The position numbers were made by a program, and so were the translations under genes. A DNA stretch of 64,000 bases from CAWKGC01 sp963849005. GTDB taxonomy: Bacteria > Pseudomonadota > Gammaproteobacteria > Burkholderiales > Usitatibacteraceae. Numbering within the stretch: position 1 is the stretch's first letter; each line of letters starts with the position of its first letter. Positions 45,398 through 54,439 of the stretch are shown in pieces. The stretch spans positions 248,001-312,000 of the forward strand of contig CAWKGC010000023.1 in the NCBI GenBank assembly GCA_963849005.1. Direction: 5' to 3'. Below the pieces are notes generated by a model. That model had not been told where the DNA came from, ran no database searches, and saw nothing but the letters and a program-made list of their open reading frames with translations.

Positions 45398-47836
45398 ATG
45401 TCCGCCCAGTTCGACCAGAGGATTGAGCTGCAGTGGTATGCGGTGGGCATCGTCGGCAGCGGGCCGGCGGGGCTTTCCGCCGCTGCGCATGCCGCCGAGC
45501 TCGGCGTGCCGCACATCCTGTTCGAGGCCGAGGGGCACCCCTCGAACACCATCCACAAGTACCAGAAGGGCAAGCACGTCATGGCCGAGCCGCAGGTGCT
45601 GCCGCTCAGGAGCGAGATGAGCTTCGCCGCGGGAACCCGGGAGGCGATCCTCGGCACCTGGGCCGAGCAGCTGAAGAAGCAGAAGGTGAACATCCGCTAC
45701 AACGCGGAGGTGACCGGCATCTCCGGCACCGATCGCAACTTCGAGGTGCGCACCAGGGACGGCCAGCTCTTCCTGTGCCGGAAGCTGATTCTCGCCATCG
45801 GCCTGCAGGGCAACCTGCGCAAGATCGGCGTCCCGGGCGAGGACCTCACGGGCGTGCAATACCAGCTGGACGACCCGGGGGAGTACCAGGACGAGACCAT
45901 CGTCGTGATCGGCGCCGGCGACGCGGCGATCGAGAACGCGCTCGCGCTCGCCGAGCAGAACCGCGTCATCCTCATCAACCGCAACGAGGAATTCGCGCGT
46001 TGCAAGGAAGGCAACCTCACGCTGGTGCTTTCCGCGATCAAGGACGGGCGTATCGAATGCCGCTACGGCACGTCGCCCGCAAAGGTCGAGCGCACCAGCG
46101 CCGACCTCCCGCTGGCGCTTGCCTTGAAGACGCCCGCCGGGCCGGACACGATCGAGTGCCACCGCGTCATCGCGCGGCTGGGCGCCATCCCGCCGAGGAA
46201 GCTCGTGGAAGGATTCGGCGTGCAGTTCCCGAACGCCGACCCGACTTCCGTGCCGGCGCTCTCCGATACCTACGAGTCGAACGTGAAGGGGCTCTACATC
46301 ATCGGGGCGCTGGGCGGGTACCCGCTCATCAAGCAGGCGATGAACCAGGGCTACGAGGCGGTGGAGTTCGCGCTCGGCCGCAAGGTGCTGCCGGCGGACG
46401 AGCCGCTGCTGGAGAAGAAGTTCGCGGGCTTCTCGCGCACCGAGTCGGTGTCCGCGGTGATCGACCACATCCAGGCGAACGTGCCCCTGCTCGCCGGGAT
46501 CAACCGCCTGCAGCTCAGGGAATTCATGCTGGAGAGCGACCTGCTCGTGCCCAACCAGGGCGATATCATATTCAGGCGCAACGACTACACCAATTCGTTC
46601 TTCATGATCGTCGGCGGCGAAGTCGAGGTGGAAGTGCTGGAAGGCAACGTGCACAAGGACTGGTTCCCCTTGAAGCAGGGGCAGTTCTTCGGCGAGCTGG
46701 GGCTGATCTCGGGGCGCAGGCGCTCGAGCACCGTGCGCGCCGGGCGCAACTGCGTGCTGATCGAAAGCCCGCGCCGCGCGATGCTCAAGCTGGTCGCAAG
46801 CGTGGAGGCGGTGAGGAAGGAGATCGACTCGGTGTTCATGAAGCGCGCGGTGCGCACCTATCTCGCGCCGATGCTGCCGGAAGCGGAACTCACCGAGCTC
46901 ATGACCGACGGCGTGGAGGTCAAGCGCTACGGCGGCGAGGAGGTGCTGTTCAAGGAGGGCGACCCGTCCGACGGGCTGTACCTGATCCGCCGCGGCTCGG
47001 TGATGATCACGCGCCACATCGCCGGGCGGGAGGTGGTGCTCTCCTATCTCTCGGCGGGGAACTACGTGGGCGAGATGGCGCTCCTCTCCGACAGCCCGCG
47101 CTCGGCGACGGTGAAGGCGGCGGTGACCACCGAGGCGGTGGTGCTCAACGCCGCTACCTTCAAGCGCGTGCTCGGGCGCAATCCCAAGTGGCGCGAAGAG
47201 ATGGAAACGCGCTTCCTCGACCGCATGCGCATCAACGCGCAGATGGAGGCCGCGCCCGACCCTGGCAACATCATCTCCTTCCTGCTGCAGCAGGGCGTGG
47301 GCGAGGCGACCGACGTGCTCCTCATCGACGAGTCGCTGTGCGTGCGCTGCGACAACTGCGAGAAGGCGTGCGCCGACGTGCACGACGGCACCTCGCGGCT
47401 GGACCGCGAGGCGGGCCCGACGTTCGCGCAGATCCACGTGCCGACCTCGTGCCGGCATTGCGAGCATCCGCACTGCATGAAGGACTGCCCGCCGGACGCG
47501 ATCCACCGCTCCGCCAACGGCGAGGTGTTCATCCGCGATACCTGCATCGGCTGCGGCAATTGCGAGCGCAACTGCCCTTACGGCGTGATCCAGCTGGCAC
47601 CCGTCGACGCGAAGAGGAGCCGCCCGAGCCTGTGGTCTTGGCTGGTGCTTGGCGTGGGGCCGGAGCCGGGAATGGAGCCCAAGCCGAAGGGCAAGGACAT
47701 CCCGAAAAAGGCGGTCAAGTGCGACATGTGCAAGGACCTCGCCGGGGGTGCTGCCTGCGTGCGCGCCTGTCCCACGGGCGCGGCCATCCGCGTCAGCCCC
47801 GAGCACTTCCTCGACCTCGCGAACTATGCGGAATAG
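45398..47836 (+). CDS. FAD/NAD(P) reductase - two cNMP-binding domains - four-cluster ferredoxin fusion
   Basis: This is an 812-residue cytoplasmic protein. Residues 1-330 form a thioredoxin-reductase-like flavoprotein (GSGPAG at 20, second nucleotide site IGAGDAA at 171) without the CXXC disulphide. Two cyclic-nucleotide domains follow, with phosphate cassettes FGELGLISGRRRSSTV and VGEMALLSDSPRSATV. The C-terminal 170 residues carry CVRCDNCEKAC, CRHCEHPHCMKDCP, CIGCGNCERNCPYG and CDMCKDLAGGAACVRACP, enough for four [4Fe-4S] clusters (HybA/DmsB type). It may move electrons from NAD(P)H to the membrane cytochrome b under cyclic-nucleotide control; inference. Confidence 0.85.
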   Translation: MSAQFDQRIELQWYAVGIVGSGPAGLSAAAHAAELGVPHILFEAEGHPSNTIHKYQKGKHVMAEPQVLPLRSEMSFAAGTREAILGTWAEQLKKQKVNIRYNAEVTGISGTDRNFEVRTRDGQLFLCRKLILAIGLQGNLRKIGVPGEDLTGVQYQLDDPGEYQDETIVVIGAGDAAIENALALAEQNRVILINRNEEFARCKEGNLTLVLSAIKDGRIECRYGTSPAKVERTSADLPLALALKTPAGPDTIECHRVIARLGAIPPRKLVEGFGVQFPNADPTSVPALSDTYESNVKGLYIIGALGGYPLIKQAMNQGYEAVEFALGRKVLPADEPLLEKKFAGFSRTESVSAVIDHIQANVPLLAGINRLQLREFMLESDLLVPNQGDIIFRRNDYTNSFFMIVGGEVEVEVLEGNVHKDWFPLKQGQFFGELGLISGRRRSSTVRAGRNCVLIESPRRAMLKLVASVEAVRKEIDSVFMKRAVRTYLAPMLPEAELTELMTDGVEVKRYGGEEVLFKEGDPSDGLYLIRRGSVMITRHIAGREVVLSYLSAGNYVGEMALLSDSPRSATVKAAVTTEAVVLNAATFKRVLGRNPKWREEMETRFLDRMRINAQMEAAPDPGNIISFLLQQGVGEATDVLLIDESLCVRCDNCEKACADVHDGTSRLDREAGPTFAQIHVPTSCRHCEHPHCMKDCPPDAIHRSANGEVFIRDTCIGCGNCERNCPYGVIQLAPVDAKRSRPSLWSWLVLGVGPEPGMEPKPKGKDIPKKAVKCDMCKDLAGGAACVRACPTGAAIRVSPEHFLDLANYAE

Positions 47837-47891
47837 TTCAACGACAACGCCGTAGGCGGCCGGTACGGCGCGGCGCACTCGCGATGATGCA

Positions 47892-48053
47892 GCGGGGCAG
47901 GGTGGGCGCTTTCCCATTCCGTTCAACCGCGCCAGGTGAAGACGGGTGGAAATCGGAGGGGATGCCTTGTGTTGGCGCCCCTCCGATTTCCGGGACCCGT
48001 CCGCCTGGCACGTTTGCGGTTGCCGGAATGGGAAAGCGCCTACCTTGCCCCGC
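47892..48053. repeat. Long imperfect palindrome between convergent genes
   Basis: The left arm (47892-47966) begins GCGGGGCAGGGTGGGCGCTT and ends AAATCGGAGGGG. The right arm (47973-48053) is its reverse complement with a few mismatches and two small insertions. Two mismatches are G in one arm facing T in the other, which still pair in RNA. The loop is about 6-8 bases. It may end both converging transcripts or be a MITE-like relic. No T-tract is seen. Confidence 0.75.
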
Positions 48054-48071
48054 TCACTGTCGTGAGGGGAA

Positions 48072-49368
48072 TCAGTGCTTCGTTTCCCCGATCATGCGGT
48101 CGAGGTTCGGGTTGGCGCGGTGGTTGGCGGCGTTCCAGCGGATCACCATGTACATCGTCCCCGCGACGAAAGCGCCGAACAGCACGATGATGGTGTTGAT
48201 CCTCATGTCCACCAGGATCATCGCCGAGTAAATGGCCAGCATCACCAGGATGCTGATGTTCTCGTTGAAGTTCTGCACGGCGATCGAATGCCCCGCGGAG
48301 AGCAGCACGTGGCCGCGATGCTGGAGCAGGGCGTTCATCGGCACGACGAAGAAGCCGGCCAGCGCCCCCGTGACCATGAGCAGCGCGTAGACGACCGGCA
48401 TCCAGTGCACCCAGACCAAAAGCGAGACGAAGACGCCCATGGCGATGCCCACCGGCAGCACGCCCAGCGCGCGCTTGAGCGGGATGAATCGCGCGGCGAG
48501 CACGGCGCCCACGGCGATGCCCGCGGCGGAGATGCCCTGCAGCATCGCGCCCTGGCTGAGCGGAAGCTGGAGGTGCTGCTCGGCCCACTTGAGGACGATG
48601 AACTGCAGCGTCGCTCCCGCGCCCCAGAACAGCGTGGTGACGGCGAGCGAGATCTGGCCGAGCTTGTCCGCCCAGAGCGTGCGGAAGCAATGCGCGAAGT
48701 CGGAGACCAGGCGCACCGGGTTCCTTTCCTGGTGCGGATAGCGCGCGCCGGTATCCGGGATCGCAGGTTGAAGAGCGCCGCGAGCGGCGTAGAAGCCGGC
48801 GATCACCAGGATCGCCGCTTCAGGCGCGGTATCGATGCCGGTGTCGAGCTGCGGGAGATCGAAGGACAGCAGCATCGACGAAACCTTCGGGCCGATGAGG
48901 GCCCCGCCCAGCACGGTGCCGAGGATGATCGATGCCACGGTGAGACCCTCGATCCAGCCGTTGGCGACCACCAGTTGCTCGGCGGGCAGCAACTCGGTGA
49001 GGATGCCGTACTTGGCCGGCGAGTAGGCTGCCGCGCCGAGACCCACCACCGCGTAGGCGAAGAGCACGACCAGTAGGGCGCAAGGCCGCGATATGGAACC
49101 AGTCGTAGAAGAAGATCAGCGCGCAGCCCAGGATCTTGATGGTGTTGGTGACGAACATCACCTTGCCCTTGGGCATCGAGTCGGCGAAGGCGCCGACGAA
49201 GGCCGCGAGCACGACGTAGGAGATGGTGAAGAAGAACTTGAGCAGCGGCGTCATCCACGCCGGGCCGTCGAGCTGCAGGAGCAGCGCGATCGCGGCGATC
49301 AGCAGCGCATTGTCGGCGAGCGACGAGAAGAACTGCGCCGCCATGATGGTGTAGAAGCCGCGTTTCAT
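48072..49368 (-). CDS. lplT: MFS lysophospholipid transporter LplT-like (one frame break)
   Basis: About 431 residues after joining frames near 49068. It starts MKRGFYTIMAAQFFSSLADN and contains LGAAAYSPAKYGILTELLP, the LplT hallmark. Twelve hydrophobic helices can be counted. The family flips 2-acyl-lysophospholipids across the inner membrane. The break (one extra base in TTGCGCCCTACTG) sits between conserved halves and is probably an indel. Confidence 0.83.
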
Positions 49369-49457
49369 TTCCGTCCGGGAGTGTGCCGTGCGCGGGACGG
49401 CCTGCCCGCTTGTGGTTTTGTGCGAACTTATACCACGCGCAGGGGGAAACGCCGCGT

Positions 49458-50774
49458 TCAGCCCGCGGCGTAGGGGGATTCGCGAAGCCACGCGCCGAGG
49501 TCGAGGGCGGGAATGGCCCGGCTGATCTGGAAGCCCTGCGCGATGTCGCATCCGAGCCGCTTCAGCTCCTGCATCGTCGCGTCGTCCTCCACCCCCTCGG
49601 CGACCGCGCGCAGCTCGAAGTTGTGGGCGAGGTCGATGACCGAGCGCGTGATCTGCCGGTCGCCGCGGTCCTTCATCATGCCCATCACGAACATCTTGTC
49701 GATCTTCAGCTCGTCCACCGGGAAGCGCTTCAGGTAGGCAAGCGAGGAGTAGCCGGTGCCGAAGTCGTCGATCGAGAGGTCCACGCCCAGCGCCTTCAGC
49801 TTGTTCAGCATGTCGATGGACTGCTCGGCGTCGCCGATCATCGAGCTTTCCGTGATCTCGAGCGTGAGTTGCGAGGCGGGCACGTCCCAGGTGCGAAGCG
49901 ACTGGGCGATCACGTCGGGCAGCTCCTGGTCGACGAGCGTGCGCGTGGAAAGGTTCACGCTGAAGCGCAGTTCCACGCCCTCGCGGTTGAATTCCTGCGC
50001 CTGCCTGAGCACCGCGTTCAGGACCCAGATCGTGAGCGGGCCGATCAGCCCGGTGTTCTCCGCGATCCCCACCAGCGTCGTCGGAGAGATGCCGTTGCCG
50101 TCCGGCCCTTTCCAGCGCAGGAGGGCCTCGACCGCTTCGCAGCGGCCGTCGCGGAGGTGGATCTGCGGCTGGTAGTGCACTTCCAGCTCGTTGGCGCGGA
50201 TCGCCTGCTCGAGCTGCACGTCGAGGCCGCGGTACATCTCGGTCTCGGCGCGGTCCTCGGGCAGGAAGATGTGGTAGCCCTCCTCGCGCGTGGCGGCCAC
50301 GCGGCGGGCGATATCGGCGCACATCAGGAGTTCAGGCCCGTCGCCGGCGTGCTCGGGGTAGGCCGCGATGCCGATGTGGGCGCGCATCGGCACTCCCGCC
50401 TCGGTCACCGAAAGCGGCCCTTCGAGGGCGCGCAGGATCTTGACCGCGGCGAGGATCGGCTGCGCGGCGGCGGCGAGGCCGGGCAGGACGATGCAGACCT
50501 GTTCGTCGGAGAGGCGGGCGTAACGGTCCACTTCGCGCAGCGCATCGGCGAGCCGCTCGTGGATGCGATCGACGACGGTCTGCGGGGGCGGGCCCTGCAC
50601 CATCGCGTGCAGGCGGTCGATGTAGCGCGTCTCGAGGATCAGTACCGCGGTGATGCCATCGGGGCGCGCCGCGATCTGCTCGGAGAGGAATTGCAGGAAC
50701 TCCGCGCGTTCGAGCGCGGGCGCCCGGGATGCTGGGGCCGGATTGCGGACGAGCATTTCATTCGGCGGCGTCAC
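49458..50774 (-). CDS. c-di-GMP phosphodiesterase: degenerate GGDEF plus EAL domain
   Basis: This 438-residue soluble protein has an N-terminal GGDEF-like region with the active loop replaced by LSDEQ, so it should not make c-di-GMP. The EAL domain keeps AVEALLRW, the Asn of FSVNLS, the Glu of LEITES, DDFGTGYSSL, the Lys of DELKIDK and AEGVED. It should hydrolyse c-di-GMP. The next gene on the same strand upstream encodes an HD-GYP protein. Confidence 0.85.
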   Translation of the reverse strand: MTPPNEMLVRNPAPASRAPALERAEFLQFLSEQIAARPDGITAVLILETRYIDRLHAMVQGPPPQTVVDRIHERLADALREVDRYARLSDEQVCIVLPGLAAAAQPILAAVKILRALEGPLSVTEAGVPMRAHIGIAAYPEHAGDGPELLMCADIARRVAATREEGYHIFLPEDRAETEMYRGLDVQLEQAIRANELEVHYQPQIHLRDGRCEAVEALLRWKGPDGNGISPTTLVGIAENTGLIGPLTIWVLNAVLRQAQEFNREGVELRFSVNLSTRTLVDQELPDVIAQSLRTWDVPASQLTLEITESSMIGDAEQSIDMLNKLKALGVDLSIDDFGTGYSSLAYLKRFPVDELKIDKMFVMGMMKDRGDRQITRSVIDLAHNFELRAVAEGVEDDATMQELKRLGCDIAQGFQISRAIPALDLGAWLRESPYAAG

Positions 50775-50792
50775 TTCCCGGCGAGCCTCGGT

Positions 50793-52391
50793 TCAGGAAA
50801 GGTAATACTCGCGCGGATCCAGGCCATAGGCCCCGGTGGGCAGGCCCCGCCGGATGTACACCGGCTTGTCCCCGCCGAGCTTCGGATCATAGAGGAGATC
50901 GAGCATCATCGGGAACTTGGACGGCGTCTTGTCCGGCCCGGTGACGACCAGCACGCGCGGCTTGAGGCGGCGCACCTTGTTGTGGGAAACGACGATCGAG
51001 ACCTCGCCGCTGGACAATTCGACCAGCGAGCCGACCGGGAACACGCCGACCGACTGCACGAACTGCTCGACCATTGCCTCGTGGAAGAACTCGCCGCTCC
51101 AGCCCGACAGGCTCTTCAGCGCCTCGTAGGAAGAGATCGCGTCCGCATAGGGCCGGCGCTTGGTCATCGCCGCGAAGCAATCGGTGATGCCGGCCATGCG
51201 CCCGAAGATGCCGATCGCCTCGCCAGCCAGCCCGAAGGGGTAGCCGCTGCCGTTGTGGCGCTCGTGGTGCTGGGCGATGCCGTCCATGATGTCGGGATGG
51301 AAGTTGGGCGTCTCGTTGAGGATCTCGAGGCCGCGGTCCACGTGGGTCTTGATCAGCGTGAATTCGTCCGGCGTGAGCGGCCCCTGCTTTTCCAGCAGTT
51401 CGCGCGGCATCTTGATCTTGCCGATATCGAGCAGGAGCCCGGTCTGGCCGAGGTGCCCGAGCTGCGTCTTGGGGAAACCCAGGTGGCGGCCGAAGGCGAC
51501 GAGGTACACCGCCACCTGCAAGCCATGGCCGTATGTCGTCAGGTCCTGCTCGCGCAGCCGCGCCACCCAGAGCAGGGCATCGGGGTTGCGGACCATGGAA
51601 TCGACCATGTCGTCGACCACTTCCTGCACCTGCTCGATCTCGAGCTTGCCGCCGACCTTCAGGTCATCGGCGAGCTTTCCGAGCAGGTCGGCGGTGCGTG
51701 AGTACGCGGTGTTGGCCGGCGCGAGTTCTTCCTCGACCGTGCGCTGGTCTTCGTAGATCGTGAGCTGGATGTGCGGCGGGAGGATGGAAGGCCGTTCGAC
51801 CGGGCGCTTGTCGACGATCGAGACCTTGTCCTCGAATTTCTCGACGTCCTCGCGGGTAATCAGGCCGCGGAAGCCGCCGAAAATCCGGCTGAGCAGGCCT
51901 TCGCCCTTGTCCGCCATCGGCGTGCGCGAGGAGAACCCGTCGAGGTGCTCGAGCTTGCCGGTGACGGAGATCTGCGGATTGTCCTCGTCGGCCGCGCTGA
52001 TCACGACCTTGGTCCCGGGTGCGTTCGAGGTTCGCGAGTACGGGTTGTTGGGACCCGGCGCGGAATGTCGAGGCGGGGGAGCCTTGTTCTTGCCGCCTTT
52101 CTTCTGCGGCGTTTCGGCTGCGCTGCGGGACACGCTGGTCACGGTGACGCGCGGCTCGTTCGATACCTCGCGCTTCTCCACCTTGGCGACCTTGGGTGCT
52201 TCGTACTCGTCGCCTGCGGAGCGCTGCCGGTCGACGATCACCCAGTCGCAATGGCTCTGCAGTTGCGCGATCTGCGCTTGTTCCTCGATCAGGAAACCCT
52301 GGATGAGGAAGGGCGTGTCGATCCAGGGGCGATCGAGGTCGGCGACAAACATGCCGACGTGAAGGTCCTTGACATCGATTTTTTGTTCCAT
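50793..52391 (-). CDS. HD-GYP protein with degenerate HD motif, DUF3391 N-terminus
   Basis: This 532-residue protein begins with DUF3391 (VKDLHVGMFVADLDRPW) and has a 150-residue low-complexity insert. The HD-GYP domain is about 280-460. The HD pair is changed: LLLDIGK at 319-325 reads Leu-Asp where His-Asp is expected. HHERHNGSGYP (375-385) keeps the GYP motif. Loss of the His should weaken metal binding, so it may sense c-di-GMP or act as a partner rather than an enzyme. It is cotranscribed with the EAL gene. Confidence 0.83.
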   Translation of the reverse strand: MEQKIDVKDLHVGMFVADLDRPWIDTPFLIQGFLIEEQAQIAQLQSHCDWVIVDRQRSAGDEYEAPKVAKVEKREVSNEPRVTVTSVSRSAAETPQKKGGKNKAPPPRHSAPGPNNPYSRTSNAPGTKVVISAADEDNPQISVTGKLEHLDGFSSRTPMADKGEGLLSRIFGGFRGLITREDVEKFEDKVSIVDKRPVERPSILPPHIQLTIYEDQRTVEEELAPANTAYSRTADLLGKLADDLKVGGKLEIEQVQEVVDDMVDSMVRNPDALLWVARLREQDLTTYGHGLQVAVYLVAFGRHLGFPKTQLGHLGQTGLLLDIGKIKMPRELLEKQGPLTPDEFTLIKTHVDRGLEILNETPNFHPDIMDGIAQHHERHNGSGYPFGLAGEAIGIFGRMAGITDCFAAMTKRRPYADAISSYEALKSLSGWSGEFFHEAMVEQFVQSVGVFPVGSLVELSSGEVSIVVSHNKVRRLKPRVLVVTGPDKTPSKFPMMLDLLYDPKLGGDKPVYIRRGLPTGAYGLDPREYYLS

Positions 52392-52574
52392 GGGCCGCCA
52401 ACCCTGCCGAAAAATGTGTGAGGAAAGTCACACCATGGCGCGATTGTAACGGCAAACCCCATGCATTCCGCTGTGAAGCACTTCACAAACGGTGCCGCAA
52501 CACGCGCAGCAAGCCTCGACGGCGCGCGCCGCTGCGCAGCGATCCCCGCCCGGGCGGAATCCACCAAGTGGCGA

Positions 52575-52803
52575 TCCTCGGCGGAGCCCTCCCTTTCGAC
52601 CCGGCGCCATCACGGTTGCCAAGACCGAGTTGCCGCCTTCGTGAATCAGGCGACTTTTCTATAGCGACGCTTTTCTTTGTGGGAGGGTCGCGCCTCTCGA
52701 AAGGGAGGGCTCCACCGAGGCTCGCATGGGCATCGCTGCGCGCGGCGCGAAGCGCTCTCTCCTTACGCTCAGGCGGGGGCGGGGCGGTTCCCTTTGAGAG
52801 GCG
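52575..52803. repeat. Mosaic of inverted TCGAAAGGGAGGGCTCC-type repeats
   Basis: GCGGAGCCCTCCCTTTCGA (52581) is inverted at 52696 as TCGAAAGGGAGGGCTCC. The sequence GGCGGTTCCCTTTGA (52785) is the inverse of the core of the 40-bp tandem unit (TCAAAGGGAACCGCC). All belong to one family with core TCRAAGGGA. Confidence 0.6.
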
Positions 52804-52886
52804 CATCGCCGATGCAATTCTTCGCGATGCTGCATTCAGCCGGCCGATCCACGAGGCCGGCAGCGCGGTACAAAGAATCATGTCGG

Positions 52887-53051
52887 CGCCGGGTCGAAGG
52901 GAACCGCCTCGCCACCGCCACCCATTCGCCGGGTCAAAGGGAACCGCCTCGCCACCGCCACCCATTCGTCGGGTCAAAGGGAACCCCCCGTCACCGCCAC
53001 CATTTCGCCGGGTCGAAAGGAACCGCCTCGCTACCGCCACCCATTCGCCGG
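52887..53051. repeat. 40-bp tandem repeat array, about four copies
   Basis: Units start at 52887, 52927, 52967 and 53006 (40, 40, 38 and 40 bp), with consensus start CGCCGGGTCAAAGGGAACCG and end CACCGCCACCCATT. A partial fifth unit reaches 53051. The array ends 7 bases before the stop of the DUF1501 gene, so it lies in that gene's 3' untranslated region. Confidence 0.85.
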
Positions 53052-53057
53052 ACTGCG

Positions 53058-54438
53058 TCAGCCGAGGAAGCCGAGATTCGAATTGCCGAAACTCGCGAGA
53101 TTGGGAAAGACCTGCGCCATGTCCGCATCGGCCACGCCGAACCAGCGCGCGAGCGTCGCGCCGTACTGGTCCACTGCGGTCGTCGGGATCCAGCGGCCTT
53201 CCTTCTCGGCGTCGTCCGGGCCGGCGAGCACCAGGGTCGGATAGCGCCCGTAGAAGTCGCCGCCTTTCACGGCGCCGCCCATGACGAAGTGATGGTTGCC
53301 CCACGCGTGGTCGGATCCCCCGCCCGAGGCCGGCTGGAAAGTGCGGCCGAAGTCGGACAGCGAGAAGGTCGTCACCTGGTTGGAGACGCCGAGCTGGACG
53401 GTGGCGTCGTAGAACGACTTCAACGCCGGCGAGAGCTGGCCGAACAGGGTGGAGAGCGTGTTCAGCTCGTTCGAATGCGTGTCGAAGCCGCCGAGCGAGA
53501 CGAAGAACACCTGGCGCCTGAGCCCGGTCTGCGCGCGCGCCTCGATGAGCTTCGCCACCTGCTGGAGCTGCTGGGCGATCGAGGAATTCTGCCCGGCGAA
53601 GAAACCGCTCACGGTCGAGGTGGTCGAGGAGAGGATGGGGGTCACGATGCCCGAGAGCGAGATCGCCTGCGAGGTGATCGCCGAGGCGCCCTTGACGTAG
53701 GTGTTGCCCGTGTCGAGCGCAAGCAACTGCTGCAGCGCGGCCAGGCGCGCGCTCGATTGCGCGCTGGAGTTGAAGCCCTGCAGGCCGATGCCGCCGCTCG
53801 CGGGCAGCGCCAGCGGGTTGGCCGCCTCGCCGCTGATGAACAGGTTGGTTCCGGCGATCGAGGTCACCACCGGGAAGGTGGCCGGCGCCATTGAGCGGCG
53901 CCACCTTGTCGGCGATGCGCCCGCCCCAGCCGGTGCGCGACAGGCCGTCGGATATCGAGGACTGCCATTGGCGCTGCTGGTCCGAGTGCGAATACAGGCT
54001 GTCGGGCCGCTCGGCCTGGTAGTTGGCCTTGCCGGTCGGCGCATTGAGCGTGCCGACGTTGGCGAGGAAGGCGAGCTTCTTCTGGTTGAACAAACCTTGC
54101 AGCTCGTCGAGGTCGGGATGCAATCCGAATGGCGTCGCGGTGCCGGCAGGCTGGATCGGCAGAAGCGCCGACTGGGCGATCTGGATGCCGGAGCCCGTGG
54201 TCCGCACCGCGGCGTATTGCGCGTAGCCCGCGTTGTCGTAGGGAATGAGCACGCTGTTGCCGTCCACGCCGCCGAAGAGGAATACGCAGACCAATGCCTT
54301 GTAGTCCGAAGGCGCCGTCTGCGCGGCAGCGTTGCCGGCGAGCACGGACAGCCCGGCCATGCCGCCCAGGCGGGACGCGAGGCCGCTTGCGGAAAGCGCG
54401 GAGGCGTGGCGAAGGAAGTTGCGACGGTTCGGGTTCAT
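53058..54438 (-). CDS. DUF1501 protein, Tat-exported (one frame break)
   Basis: About 459 residues after joining frames near 53893 (one extra G between APLN and APATFPVV). The signal NRRNFLRHASALSASGLASR is of the twin-arginine type. DUF1501 motifs are VCVFLFGGVDGNSVLIPYDN, VFFVSLGGFDTHSNE and FSLSDFGRTFQPASGGGSDHAWGN. It follows the DUF1800 gene by 1 base. Longer than the copy at 18.3 kb. Function unknown, probably periplasmic or secreted. Confidence 0.82.
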
Positions 54439-54439
54439 G

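Larger units (their letters stand above)
52392..53057. other. 666-bp gene-free region made of mosaic repeats
   Basis: No credible gene is seen. It holds TGTGAAGCACTTCACA (52481-52496, a short palindrome), the mosaic inverted repeats at 52575-52803, and the 40-bp tandem array at 52887-53051. The divergent strand carries the HD-GYP promoter near 52400-52450. Confidence 0.6.

Noticed and set aside
45398..46400. Calling the flavoprotein a thioredoxin reductase
   Set aside because: The nucleotide folds match, but the redox-active CXXC is absent and the chain continues into cNMP and Fe-S domains.
33831..47836. Direct assignment to MtrCAB, PioAB or Cyc2 systems
   Set aside because: No MtrA/MtrB-like pair or Cyc2-like fused barrel was recognised. 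The decahemes carry FHA and LVIVD fusions and the barrel has no CXXCH.
52887..53051. CRISPR array
   Set aside because: The 40-bp units are directly adjacent without unique spacers, and no cas gene is nearby.
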